The notes below the pieces were generated by a model. It did no database searches and had not been told where the DNA came from. It saw nothing but the letters and a program-made list of their open reading frames with translations. Source: Roseibacillus sp. (GTDB lineage: Bacteria > Verrucomicrobiota > Verrucomicrobiae > Verrucomicrobiales > Akkermansiaceae). Taken from it: a stretch of 19,062 bases of DNA. Every line of letters starts with the position of its first letter. Position 1 is the stretch's first letter. Below are positions 5,612 through 14,292 of the stretch, in pieces. Position numbers and translations under genes: made by a program. Location: NCBI GenBank assembly GCA_002723015.1, contig PBNG01000009.1, forward strand, positions 45,602 through 64,663, read 5' to 3'.

Positions 5612-7210
5612 TTGTACGCCTCTTTCCAAGTTCCATTCTTTTCCCTCGCTGTCCTTCTCCGGGATAACCCAGGCCTTGCCTCCGGACCCGTGGCTCTTGT
5701 TAGTTCCGCATCAGATTCGGTTCTCTCAAATCCTTCCACGAAGGCGACTTCGGTTATCCTAGCCGTGAATCATGCAGCGGCCGAAAGTAACGTGACTCAG
5801 GGCCTTTCCTCCACCAAGGCTCTCGCTCGATGCCCGCACCTCAACCTTATCTGCTCGACTCCTGTTGAAGAACACCTGCATCAGGGCCACCTTCGCGAAT
5901 ACCTTGCTTCTCTGGGATCTGATTTTGAGGAAACGGCTCCGGGGGCCTTCATTCTGGATCTGCTGCCCCTTTCCCACGCCATGCATTTTCCGGGGGAGTG
6001 GGCAGAACGAGCTCTTCGCAAGGCTACTCCTCTCCGGCTTCCCATGAATCTCGCACTGGCCCAGACCCCTGATCTCTCAATCATCGCCGGGCGCTGCCCT
6101 GCACTGCGCCATACCCTGAGATTCAATCCGGATCCCATCTTCAACAAAGCGCAGTATACCGTTTTTGATATCCGTCATATCAGCTCTCGGCCCGTTACCT
6201 CTCTCCACGATATCTCGAGCGAAATGCCCCTTGAGCAGGAGCTTCTCTCGCTCTGGGGCATCCAGACCTTGGGGCAGTTTGCCAAACTACCACGGCAGGA
6301 TCTTGTAGAGAGGCTGGGACCCGGAGCAGGAAGAGCTCATGACATCCTCCATGGCAAACACCATCGACTTCTCAGACTCTACCGCCCTCAGGAAAGATTC
6401 TTTCTCAGCGAGGAACTTGAATACCCTCTGGAAAAGCTGGAGCCACTCCTCTTCGCTCTTAACCGTGGCCTGAGGACTCTTTGTTCACGGCTGCAATCCT
6501 CTCAACGTGCGGCTTCCTCTATCAAAATCACCCTGAGATTTGATGATGGAAATCTGCACCTGCGGAAACTCAATCTCCCCGAACCGACCTGCCGCTCATC
6601 TCTGCTCCTCAAGATCACCCAGACTCACCTAGAGACAGTCCATGCCTCTGCTCCCGTAACTGGCTGGTCTCTTCAGCTGACTCCTGCCGATCCAGGGGAA
6701 AAGCAACATCATCTTTTTCAGCGCTCCCTGAAGGATTCCCGCAGATTCCTGGAGACTATTGGGAGACTAAGCGCTCTTCTGGGTCCCGAACGTCTGGGCA
6801 CCCCTTTCCTGCTCGATACTCACAGGCCAGATTCCTTCCAATTAAAAAAACCTCTGAACCTCGATAATCATGCCCTTGCCTTGCGTCAAAAAAAGCGAGT
6901 CTTATCATCGAGTAGCGGCTTTACCCGAAACTGCGCCTCCTTACCTCTAAGCCGATTCAGGCCCACTCTTCCCATCCATGTTGCATCCCATTCCGAAGGG
7001 CGGTTCCCCGAGCCCCTTGCACTCCTGAATGGCCCATACTGCGGTCCTGTTACGGAAGCACAGGGCCCCTTTCCCCTCTCTGGCCACTGGTGGGACCGTG
7101 ATGAGAGCTGGCAGCAAGTTGAGTGGGATATTCAAATCGCCAGTAATGCGCTCCTTCGCCTTGCGTATTACCCCCATGGCAACTGGGTTCTCGAAGGAGT
7201 TTATCAATAA
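5612..7210 (+). CDS. imuB: ImuB, Y-family polymerase-like mutasome hub
   Basis: ImuB is a catalytically inactive Y-family polymerase relative that links DnaE2 to the beta clamp during translesion synthesis. The 532-residue protein has the ImuB N-terminus (YASFQVPFFSLAVLLRDNP, PVALV, STKALARC). A helix-hairpin-helix-like LWGIQTLGQFAKLPRQDLVERLG comes near the middle, then a little-finger-like LNRGLRTLCSRLQSSQRAASS and the family C-terminus GNWVLEGVYQ. Canonical polymerase carboxylates are not evident, as expected for ImuB. A clamp-binding type motif QHHLF lies at residues 365-369. The only standard start in frame is TTG at 5612, without a Shine-Dalgarno and right after nine adenines. A GTG at 5493 in another frame, overlapping the imuA stop, could provide initiation with a -1 shift. 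dnaE2 follows after 50 bases. Confidence 0.88.
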   Translation: MYASFQVPFFSLAVLLRDNPGLASGPVALVSSASDSVLSNPSTKATSVILAVNHAAAESNVTQGLSSTKALARCPHLNLICSTPVEEHLHQGHLREYLASLGSDFEETAPGAFILDLLPLSHAMHFPGEWAERALRKATPLRLPMNLALAQTPDLSIIAGRCPALRHTLRFNPDPIFNKAQYTVFDIRHISSRPVTSLHDISSEMPLEQELLSLWGIQTLGQFAKLPRQDLVERLGPGAGRAHDILHGKHHRLLRLYRPQERFFLSEELEYPLEKLEPLLFALNRGLRTLCSRLQSSQRAASSIKITLRFDDGNLHLRKLNLPEPTCRSSLLLKITQTHLETVHASAPVTGWSLQLTPADPGEKQHHLFQRSLKDSRRFLETIGRLSALLGPERLGTPFLLDTHRPDSFQLKKPLNLDNHALALRQKKRVLSSSSGFTRNCASLPLSRFRPTLPIHVASHSEGRFPEPLALLNGPYCGPVTEAQGPFPLSGHWWDRDESWQQVEWDIQIASNALLRLAYYPHGNWVLEGVYQ

Positions 7211-7260
7211 TGACTCTTTGCGCACAGCCCCTGATCAATCACCAGATACCCCTCTGAAAC

Positions 7261-10200
7261 TTGTTTAGTGAACTCTATGCGCGGTCATCCTTTTCCTTTC
7301 TGCGTGGTGCCAGCCACCCCGAGGGTCTTATCCAGCGCGCAGCTGAACTTAACTACGAGTCCATCGCCATTCTCGACCACATGGGAGTATATGGTTCCGT
7401 CCGAGCTCATCTGGCAGCACGGAGGCATGGAATACGTGCACTCGTAGGAGCAACCGTCAGGTTTCCAGGGAGCGCACCCGGGGAATCGTCTCTCGAGGTT
7501 CCTATTCTGGTGGACAGCATCACCGGATACCAGAACCTCTGCCGCCTCCTGACAGAACTCCACTGCAACTCCGAAGAGGATCTTGCAAGAGTCTTACGGA
7601 GGGCACGGGCTACATCGAATTGCCTTCCATACAGCACTAGGGGAATGGTCGCGCTTCTTACTTCTGATTCTTTTTCCTCTTTCGACAGGAGAGACCTTTT
7701 AAAAATCGCTCTCCTGATTCGTCGTACTTTTGGGAAGCATAATGTCTACATCACCCTCACACGTGATCACAGCAGGGGTAGCAATAAGATAAACCGCCTC
7801 TTTATCGATCTTTCACGGCATCTTGATCTTCCTCTTCTGGCATCCAATGCTCCTCTTTACGCGCACAGACACAACCGCCTGCTTGCAGACTGCTTCACAT
7901 GCCTTCGGCATCATACTACGCTTGATGAGGCAGGTTCTTTGCTCGCTACGAACTCAGAACGATATCTCAAATCTCCCGAAGAGATGTCATCCTTGTTCAG
8001 TGACCAGCCAGACGCCCTTACCAACGCTGGTATCTTATCTGAACGTCTCAAATTCACTCTCGATGACTTGGAATACAGGTTTCCCTCCTATCACGAAAAC
8101 GGGAGAAGGCTGAACCCTGAAGAAGAAGCGAGTCTTCTCCGGGAGTTGACTTTTCTTGGTGCACGGAACCGCTACAAAAATATTGGGAAAAAGGTACGGC
8201 AACAACTTGAGCACGAACTATCACTAATCATCCGTCTCGGATTCTCCGGTTATTTCCTGATCGTCTGGGAGATCGTGGATTTTGCGAGATCTCAGGGAAT
8301 TCTATGTCAGGGCCGTGGCTCGGCTGCCAACTCCGCAGTGTGCTATTGTCTTGGAATCACAGCCTGCGATCCCGTTGGGGGCGGCCTCCTGTTTGAGCGC
8401 TTCCTGTCCGAAAACAGACGGTCTTGGCCTGATATCGATGTTGACTTCCCCTCAGGGGAGCGCCGCGAGACGGTCATTCAGCATGTATTCCAGAAATACG
8501 CTCCAAGGGGAGCTGCAATGACTGCCAACGTCATTACCTATCGCCCGAAGTCCGCATTTCGGGATATATCCAAGGTTCTTGGTTTTTCTGATGCAACTGC
8601 CGCACGCTTCTCATCTCTTATCTCCTCGCCCCATAACTCCGAGAACGCGGGCAGAAAATCCCCATCTCCATCAGGAAATGCAAAAAAACACCATCCTCCC
8701 TCTGCCACAGACGAGATCATGGGCGACTGCATGTTCCTCTTGGGAGATGACGGACAACTGGAAGAAACTCTGAAACAGTCAGGCATCTCCCAAGATCACC
8801 CTCGCTTCAAGCCGCTCATACAGCTTTACCACGAAGTTCTATCCTTCCCCCGGCATCTCGGACAGCACTCCGGGGGAATGATTATCTGCGATACGGGTCT
8901 CGACTCCATCGTTCCTCTTCAACCGGCTTCCATGCCGAACCGCACCATCGTACAGTGGGACAAGGATGACTGCGAAGAACTCGGCATAGTCAAGGTAGAC
9001 CTTCTTGGTCTCGGTATGCTGGCGGCCATGGAGGATAGCCTCAGAATTTGCCAGCAACGCGGAAAAACCATCGACCTCGCGCGTATACCAGATGATGACG
9101 CCGCCACTTTTGACCTTCTTTGCCGCGCAGACACGATTGGCACTTTTCAGGTCGAATCCCGGGCGCAGATGGCAACCCTTCCCCTCATGCAGCCGAAGGA
9201 GTTTTACGATCTCGTTATCGAGATTGCCCTCATACGTCCAGGCCCCATCGTAGGAGACCTCGTTCATCCTTACCTGAACAGGCGCAGTGGCCGTCATGCT
9301 GTCGACTATATTCACCCGGATTTCCAACCAGTTCTCGAGCGAACACTCGGGGTGCCACTCTTCCAGGAACAGGTCCTTCGCATGGCGATGATCATAGCAG
9401 GATTTGACGGATCTGAAGCTGATCAACTCCGCCGTGCGATGGCCTTTAAACGCTCTGACGAACGGATGGAGAGCATCACAGAGAAATTACGTTCACGTAT
9501 GTCTCAGCGCCAAATTAATATCGAGGTGCAGGAAAAAGTGATAAAATCAATTAACTCTTTTGCCCTTTATGGATTCCCCGAGAGTCACGCCATCTCTTTT
9601 GCTCTTCTTGCATACGCTTCCTGCTGGTTAAAGGCCCATCACACTGCCGAGTTCTTTGCAGGCCTCCTGAACAACCAGCCAATGGGATTTTACCCGGTCG
9701 CAAGCCTTCTGCACGATGCTCGTCGACATGGCCTCCACCTCAAACCGGTGTCTGTAATCCATTCCGCTCTTGAGACTACCGTTATTGATGATGACACCCT
9801 CAGGCTTGGCCTGCAGCACCTTAAAAACCTCTCAACCTCAACCTCCTCGACGCTCCTGGAAGCACGGTCACATGCTCTCTTCATCGACTTGCCCGACTTC
9901 CTCGGTCGCGTTCATCCGAGTAAAAAAGAGCGTCGTCTTCTCGCTGCTGCGGGAGCCTTGGATGATCTTTCAGGGGTTACTCATCGCCGGGACGCTCTCT
10001 GGCAGGGAGAGCAAATTCCTCAAGAGGACCTTCTTACCCACCGCGAGGACTGCCACCCGGATTTATCCGGGATATCAGCAACTGAAACCACCTGCCCTCT
10101 CCCCCCCATGAGCGATTTCGAGAAACTTAGGGCAGACTATGACTCTCAGGGTTACAGTACCGGAGAACACCCCATGGCCTTACTACGCAAGGCCTGGGAC

Positions 10201-10590
10201 AAGCACACCCGGGAAACTTCGGATCCTCCATGCGAAGAAAAGATCCATTCATCAATCGATCCCTCCTCGCTTGCGAGAGCCTGCGATTTTCAATCCATAT
10301 CACACGGTCAGCATGCCAGCTGTGCAGGAATCGTTATCTGCCGACAAAGGCCCAGCACCGCAAAAGGACACTGCTTTATCTCTCTTGAGGACGAAACTGG
10401 AATAGCAAACCTCTTTATTCCACGTACTACTTTCGAACGCTATCGCCTGCTCATTACCACGGAGCAATTCCTTCTCTGCCATGGCAGGATGCAAGTCGGG
10501 GAAAGCGACTCTCATACCCTTTACACGACCTGCATAGAACCCCTTCCTTCAGGCCTTCCCTTCCAAACCTCAAGCCACGACTTTCACTAG
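7261..10590 (+). CDS. dnaE2: Error-prone DNA polymerase DnaE2 (ImuC)
   Basis: A C-family DNA polymerase III alpha paralogue that performs mutagenic bypass with ImuA and ImuB. At 1109 residues it is normal for DnaE2. The N-terminal PHP domain starts at FSFLRGASHPEG, but its first metal-binding His-x-His is absent (YARSSFSF) and the usual ND of the later PHP motif reads NA (LLASNAPLY). The polymerase core has GRGSAANSAVCY, PDIDVDF with Asp393 and Asp395, VKVDLLGLGML with Asp580, and the DnaE2-style PRHLGQHSGGMI. LALLAYASCWLKAHH and RLGLQHLK precede a C-terminal OB-fold (AGIVICRQRPSTAKGHCFISLEDETG). The only in-frame start after the TGA at 7255-7257 is TTG at 7261, with no Shine-Dalgarno. Third gene of the SOS cassette. 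Confidence 0.94.
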   Translation: MFSELYARSSFSFLRGASHPEGLIQRAAELNYESIAILDHMGVYGSVRAHLAARRHGIRALVGATVRFPGSAPGESSLEVPILVDSITGYQNLCRLLTELHCNSEEDLARVLRRARATSNCLPYSTRGMVALLTSDSFSSFDRRDLLKIALLIRRTFGKHNVYITLTRDHSRGSNKINRLFIDLSRHLDLPLLASNAPLYAHRHNRLLADCFTCLRHHTTLDEAGSLLATNSERYLKSPEEMSSLFSDQPDALTNAGILSERLKFTLDDLEYRFPSYHENGRRLNPEEEASLLRELTFLGARNRYKNIGKKVRQQLEHELSLIIRLGFSGYFLIVWEIVDFARSQGILCQGRGSAANSAVCYCLGITACDPVGGGLLFERFLSENRRSWPDIDVDFPSGERRETVIQHVFQKYAPRGAAMTANVITYRPKSAFRDISKVLGFSDATAARFSSLISSPHNSENAGRKSPSPSGNAKKHHPPSATDEIMGDCMFLLGDDGQLEETLKQSGISQDHPRFKPLIQLYHEVLSFPRHLGQHSGGMIICDTGLDSIVPLQPASMPNRTIVQWDKDDCEELGIVKVDLLGLGMLAAMEDSLRICQQRGKTIDLARIPDDDAATFDLLCRADTIGTFQVESRAQMATLPLMQPKEFYDLVIEIALIRPGPIVGDLVHPYLNRRSGRHAVDYIHPDFQPVLERTLGVPLFQEQVLRMAMIIAGFDGSEADQLRRAMAFKRSDERMESITEKLRSRMSQRQINIEVQEKVIKSINSFALYGFPESHAISFALLAYASCWLKAHHTAEFFAGLLNNQPMGFYPVASLLHDARRHGLHLKPVSVIHSALETTVIDDDTLRLGLQHLKNLSTSTSSTLLEARSHALFIDLPDFLGRVHPSKKERRLLAAAGALDDLSGVTHRRDALWQGEQIPQEDLLTHREDCHPDLSGISATETTCPLPPMSDFEKLRADYDSQGYSTGEHPMALLRKAWDKHTRETSDPPCEEKIHSSIDPSSLARACDFQSISHGQHASCAGIVICRQRPSTAKGHCFISLEDETGIANLFIPRTTFERYRLLITTEQFLLCHGRMQVGESDSHTLYTTCIEPLPSGLPFQTSSHDFH

Positions 10591-10652
10591 CGAAAACAGA
10601 TAGAAGATCATGCTCACCTCCCGCATCATCTCCCACTTCTGCCATGACCTGC

Positions 10653-10729
10653 TGGAGCCAGCTGTCGGACTCGAACCGACAACCGCTCGATTACAAATCG
10701 AGAGCTCTACCAATTGAAGCTAAGCTGGC
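10653..10729 (-). tRNA. tRNA-Thr(TGT)
   Basis: The minus strand folds as a full cloverleaf. The 7-bp acceptor is GCCAGCT/AGCTGGC, the D-arm is GCTT/GAGC with GG in its loop, and the anticodon stem CTCGA/TCGAG encloses TTTGTAA. Anticodon TGT lies at 10695-10693, which reads ACA codons as threonine. The T-arm is GTCGG-TTCGAGT-CCGAC and CCA is encoded at 10655-10653. Length is 77 bases including CCA. A weak candidate promoter upstream on the minus strand is TTGCGG (10775-10770) and CATACT (10753-10748). It converges with dnaE2 and diverges from ald. Confidence 0.96.
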
Positions 10730-10739
10730 CTTTCTCGCA

Positions 10740-10802
10740 GCGGCCGAAGTATGCCTAATTCGGGAGAGGCCGCAAGTCGGGGGTGGAGCCAACCGCCGAC
10801 TT
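10740..10802 (+). promoter_or_regulatory. Two adjacent inverted repeats between tRNA-Thr and ald
   Basis: GCGGCC (10740-10745) pairs with GGCCGC (10768-10773) across a 22-base spacer. Directly after it AAGTCGG (10774-10780) pairs with CCGACTT (10796-10802), with a possible inner GGT/ACC. The second stem ends 16 bases before the ald ATG, so it may sit in the ald leader or in its promoter. No T-run follows. Function is not known; the repeats themselves are plain. Confidence 0.35.
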
Positions 10803-10818
10803 GAGCTAGGGTATCGTT

Positions 10819-11934
10819 ATGAAGATCGGAGTACCAAGAGAAGTGAAACCACAGGAGCACCGAGTGGGCATGGTTCCGGCTTCAGCGGGAGAATTAGTAA
10901 AGCACGGGCACCGGGTAGTTATTGAGACCGGCGCCGGGGCTAATTCCAGCTATCTGGATGCAGAATATCAGCAAGCTGGGGTGGAAATCCTGCCCAGCGC
11001 CGAGGCTGTCTACGGCGAGGCCGAATTGATAGTGAAGGTCAAGGAGCCCCAACCCTCTGAGGTTACGCTCCTTGGACCCGAACACACGCTTTTCGCATAT
11101 CTGCATCTAGCTGCTGACAAAAGTCTCACAGAAGCCTTGGTCTCCAGCGGCTGTACCGCCATCGCATATGAAACACTGGAGGTCGGAGGGCGCCTTCCCC
11201 TCCTTGAACCCATGAGCGAATTGGCAGGACGAATGGCAGCAATTTTCGGCTCCTATCATCTCGCTAACCACCGAGGTGGCCGCGGAATCCTGCTGGGCGG
11301 GGTTCCCGGGGTTGCTCCGGGAAGGGTAATGGTCATCGGTGGTGGAACAGCTGGTGTCAATGCTGCCCGGGTCGCAACTGGAATCGGGGCGGACGTCACT
11401 ATCGTCGAGGTGGATGTAGAGCGGATGCGATTCCTCGACATCACCCTTCAGGAAGCACACACGTTATATTCTACCGAGGCAAATATCTCATCTCTTCTTC
11501 CCAGGGTTGATCTCATTATCGGCGCGGTCCTGATCCCGGGAGCAGCGGCTCCCAAGTTAATTACGCGTGACATGTTGAAGCAGATGGCTCCTGGGAGCGT
11601 TTTTGTCGACATTGCCATCGACCAAGGTGGATGCTCCGAAACAAGCCGGCCCACCGATCACGACAATCCAACCTATTTTGATGAAGACGTTCTGCATTAT
11701 TGTGTAACCAACATGCCCGGCGCTTACTCCCGGACGGCAACTCAGGCCCTGAATAATGTGACAACCCGATGGACTGCACTGCTTGCGGCCAATGACCTTC
11801 AGACTGCATGTCGCAATCGGCCCGAACTACTTTCGGCAATCAATTGTACCGGAGGTAAATTGACCTGCCCTCCTGTGGGAGAAGCTCATAGCCTCTCTAC
11901 TGTCAGTCCAGCCGAGGTTCTTGAACTACACTGA
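10819..11934 (+). CDS. ald: Alanine dehydrogenase
   Basis: NAD-dependent L-alanine dehydrogenase, interconverting alanine with pyruvate and ammonium in the cytoplasm. The 371-residue length is exactly typical. Family residues are in register: Arg15 (PQEHRVG), Lys75 (VKVKEP), His96 (AYLHLAAD), the Rossmann motif GGGTAG at 174-179, and the catalytic Asp in [11 protein letters not shown] (about 264-268). The segment [13 protein letters not shown] and the C-terminal [16 protein letters not shown] also match. ATG at 10819 gives the canonical [10 protein letters not shown] start; the ribosome site is weak (GGG seven bases upstream). It is a lone plus-strand gene, divergent from tRNA-Thr and convergent with the MFS gene. 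Confidence 0.96.
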   Translation: MKIGVPREVKPQEHRVGMVPASAGELVKHGHRVVIETGAGANSSYLDAEYQQAGVEILPSAEAVYGEAELIVKVKEPQPSEVTLLGPEHTLFAYLHLAADKSLTEALVSSGCTAIAYETLEVGGRLPLLEPMSELAGRMAAIFGSYHLANHRGGRGILLGGVPGVAPGRVMVIGGGTAGVNAARVATGIGADVTIVEVDVERMRFLDITLQEAHTLYSTEANISSLLPRVDLIIGAVLIPGAAAPKLITRDMLKQMAPGSVFVDIAIDQGGCSETSRPTDHDNPTYFDEDVLHYCVTNMPGAYSRTATQALNNVTTRWTALLAANDLQTACRNRPELLSAINCTGGKLTCPPVGEAHSLSTVSPAEVLELH

Positions 11935-11936
11935 CA

Positions 11937-11963
11937 TTCGTTCCCCTGATGGTTGGGAGCGAA
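11937..11963 (+). terminator. Hairpin between convergent ald and MFS genes
   Basis: TTCGTTCCC (11937-11945) pairs with GGGAGCGAA (11955-11963) with one G-T wobble and a nine-base loop, starting three bases after the ald stop. Position between two convergent genes fits a terminator. No clear T-run follows on either strand, so a purely intrinsic mechanism is not certain. Confidence 0.45.
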
Positions 11964-11974
11964 CTCATTGTTCC

Positions 11975-13210
11975 TCAGCCTACCCGGGAAGTCTCTTCCC
12001 TTATCCCGACAGGGGTCTTTTTTCGGAGATGAGGCCATATCATCAAGGTGGCTATCAGCATGAGAATGAAGCCTGTCCCGCCGACCGCTCGTGGACCCAG
12101 TAAGGCGATCATGGGAAACGCCACGAAAGGCGCGATAACTCCTCTCACTCCACACATGAAGGTGTGAACACTCATGTATTCAGCAACTTGATCCGCCTGC
12201 GCAAACTTGGTCACCCACAAGCTCCATGCAATATTTCCTCCTGCCCGTCCGATTCCGTGGAAGGAAACACCCACGCATAGCGCCCACGTTCCTTCGCCGA
12301 AAAAATAGAAAAGGACCCCGCACATGAAAAACACATTGAGAATCGTCCGTACGAGAAAAAAGTTTACCCTGTCAAAGACGATACCCCAGATTACTACGGT
12401 GAGGAGGAACATGATCTCCGGTAGCGAACCTGTAATAACTGCGATCATGAATTCGGTAAGCTCATAGCCGTAAGCTGGATTTGAGACATATTCGACAAAG
12501 ATGGACCAGCAGAGCAGGTTCCCAAAACCAAGGATCATCCATGAGATAATCAGCGACCTGAAAACCAGATCACTACGGAGATGCCCCAATGCGCCAAAAA
12601 GCCTTACGTGTGTCGATTTCTGCAGATGAACAGGTCTCATTGCCAGAACACATCCTCCCATCAAAACGCAGCAACCAGCATAGACCAGTAAGATTACTCG
12701 AAAATCTTCCAGGTCATTCTCGAGAACTTTCCCGAAAATGAGGGCCCCGACCAATGCAGCGGCTTTTCTCACCACAGCGGTCGAGGCGAACAACCTGCCA
12801 CGCGAACGGTCAGGGTAATGCTTCCTGTATATCTGAGACATCAGGGGAATGCTCAGAGTAATACATAGCAGCGCAATCACCATGGCTGGAAGAAAGACCT
12901 CCACGGAAGCTCCCCCGATCGCTGCGATTATCAGGCCTCCTGCCGAGATCGCCCAGAGCAGGGCAGTTCCGAGATTCACCGAGATTCCAGTCCTCCGGAC
13001 GAGTTGAACCGGGAAAAGACTCAGCAGCAGGCCAAAGCTCGAAGCCGCTACCAGTGTCGCCTTCTGCCAGGCCTCAGCCTCAAAGACACGGACCGCAATC
13101 AGGACAACAAAAGTCATGGCCAGGGTCTCAAGACAGCCACCTGGCCACGCCCGCATGTTATCGAGAATGAAGGTTCTCCTCGCCGGATTTTCTGAGGGAA
13201 CAACAGGCAT
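11975..13210 (-). CDS. Major facilitator superfamily transporter
   Basis: A 411-residue integral membrane protein with about twelve hydrophobic segments in two halves. They are separated by a polar central loop around residues 195-210 (LQKSTHVRLFGALGHLRSD). Layout and a conserved-looking loop IYRKHYPDRSRGRLFA between segments 4 and 5 fit MFS permeases that move small solutes across the inner membrane. I cannot name the substrate. The ATG at 13210 lies 12 bases after the ctaA stop, with a TAAGG directly against it; a second ATG about 19 codons in is possible. It probably shares a transcript with ctaA and converges on ald. Confidence 0.75.
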   Translation of the reverse strand: MPVVPSENPARRTFILDNMRAWPGGCLETLAMTFVVLIAVRVFEAEAWQKATLVAASSFGLLLSLFPVQLVRRTGISVNLGTALLWAISAGGLIIAAIGGASVEVFLPAMVIALLCITLSIPLMSQIYRKHYPDRSRGRLFASTAVVRKAAALVGALIFGKVLENDLEDFRVILLVYAGCCVLMGGCVLAMRPVHLQKSTHVRLFGALGHLRSDLVFRSLIISWMILGFGNLLCWSIFVEYVSNPAYGYELTEFMIAVITGSLPEIMFLLTVVIWGIVFDRVNFFLVRTILNVFFMCGVLFYFFGEGTWALCVGVSFHGIGRAGGNIAWSLWVTKFAQADQVAEYMSVHTFMCGVRGVIAPFVAFPMIALLGPRAVGGTGFILMLIATLMIWPHLRKKTPVGIREETSRVG

Positions 13211-13222
13211 CCTTAGCAGGTT

Positions 13223-14212
13223 CTAAATGTCCTGCAGGCCCGTTGCCAGCAGCCAGAAAAACAGGACCGACACAAGAAGGGCAGCAGCTCCCACGTGAAG
13301 TACCTGCACCACCGGAAGAATACCGACGTGGGCAAGTAGCACTCCCATTATGAGGAGAGATCCCACCAGCAAACCTATCAGTTTATCCGGCCACCATAAT
13401 CCCCCCGGTGACTTCCTGCGCACGAGGAGAAATGCTCCGGTCCCGAACACAATCAACCACGAAAAACTCCGATGAAAGAGATAAATCCCAGATTCCTCAA
13501 GTTCCCTTATCCAGAGAGCACGATCCTCAGATCCGGCATTTCTCGCCAGCTCATCAGTTAACTCCCTCACCTGTGCTCCCATCACGCCTTCAGCCACAGT
13601 CAGAAGAAAGAGCCCCCAGCCCAGGATCCTCACCACCTTTCCATTCACACCCCTAAGAACTCGTTGCTCCGGATCTGAACACCCCCTCCATGAGATATAA
13701 ACGAGGACACACAAAAGAATAATCGCCAATCCCACATGGAGGGTGATCACGCCCGGCTTCAGCCCACTTAACACAACTCTTCGGCCCAGTTCGGCGTTCA
13801 CCACAACGAGGAGAAATGCCGAGACACTCATCAGGCAAACAGTCCGACTTCTTCCTTTCCACCAGAATGAGGCGATCATCAGAGCCAGTGAGAAAATGCC
13901 GACAGGCATCGCACAGAGACGGTTGATATACTCAACCCAGGTATGAACCGGATTAAATTCAGCAAGAAGAGAAGCCCGGGTGATTTCTCCGGGATCCCGC
14001 CCGTAGCGTTTTGCTTTCTTTCTGAACTTCTCGATATCGATCTTGTCCAGATCAACCTGCTCCGAGCGGGTCGGGGGCACCAGCTTTCCCCAGCAGGTAG
14101 GCCAGTCCGGACATCCAAGACCTGAACCCGTAGCTCGGACGATTGCGCCCACAAAAAGGAGCAGCAATACCGAAATGAGAGCCGAGATAGCAAGCTTCTG
14201 AAAGCGCTCCAT
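13223..14212 (-). CDS. ctaA: Heme A synthase (COX15/CtaA family)
   Basis: Converts heme O to heme A for aa3-type cytochrome oxidase, in the cytoplasmic membrane. The 329-residue protein starts with a hydrophobic helix leading to VRATGSGLGCPDWPTCWG, with the cysteine pair C34 and C40. The heme-ligand and catalytic motif follows as VHTWVEYINR (His90, Glu94), then GVITLHVG, GAQVRE, LFHRSFSW and VLHVGAA. Eight transmembrane segments are expected. Between the cysteine loop and EFNPVH there is a charged extension of about 45 residues. No Shine-Dalgarno is visible before the ATG at 14212. It is followed after 12 bases by an MFS gene; no cytochrome oxidase genes lie in the window. Confidence 0.9.
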   Translation of the reverse strand: MERFQKLAISALISVLLLLFVGAIVRATGSGLGCPDWPTCWGKLVPPTRSEQVDLDKIDIEKFRKKAKRYGRDPGEITRASLLAEFNPVHTWVEYINRLCAMPVGIFSLALMIASFWWKGRSRTVCLMSVSAFLLVVVNAELGRRVVLSGLKPGVITLHVGLAIILLCVLVYISWRGCSDPEQRVLRGVNGKVVRILGWGLFLLTVAEGVMGAQVRELTDELARNAGSEDRALWIRELEESGIYLFHRSFSWLIVFGTGAFLLVRRKSPGGLWWPDKLIGLLVGSLLIMGVLLAHVGILPVVQVLHVGAAALLVSVLFFWLLATGLQDI

Positions 14213-14236
14213 ATGGTAATCTAAGTCTACTCCAAG

Positions 14237-14256
14237 ATCCCTGAACGCCTAGGGAT
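14237..14256 (-). repeat. Inverted repeat ahead of ctaA
   Basis: ATCCCT (14237-14242) and AGGGAT (14251-14256) form a perfect 6-bp stem with an eight-base loop. It lies between the AI-2E permease stop and the ctaA start, 25 bases before the ctaA ATG. It may be an operator or a weak transcript-end hairpin; no T-run is present. Confidence 0.3.
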
Positions 14257-14292
14257 GAATGCCTTCAAATTCAGCGTGGATTCCGCGCGCTC

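Noticed and set aside
5493..5762. Plus-strand 89-codon frame as an independent gene between imuA and imuB
   Set aside because: After the nine-A tract it overlaps imuB in a different frame and turns into unstructured sequence. Only its first 36 codons are interesting, as a possible leader into imuB.
8839..9426. Minus-strand open frame of 195 codons inside dnaE2
   Set aside because: It is antisense to the conserved polymerase core of dnaE2, and its protein shows no recognisable features; it is a by-product of the coding sequence.
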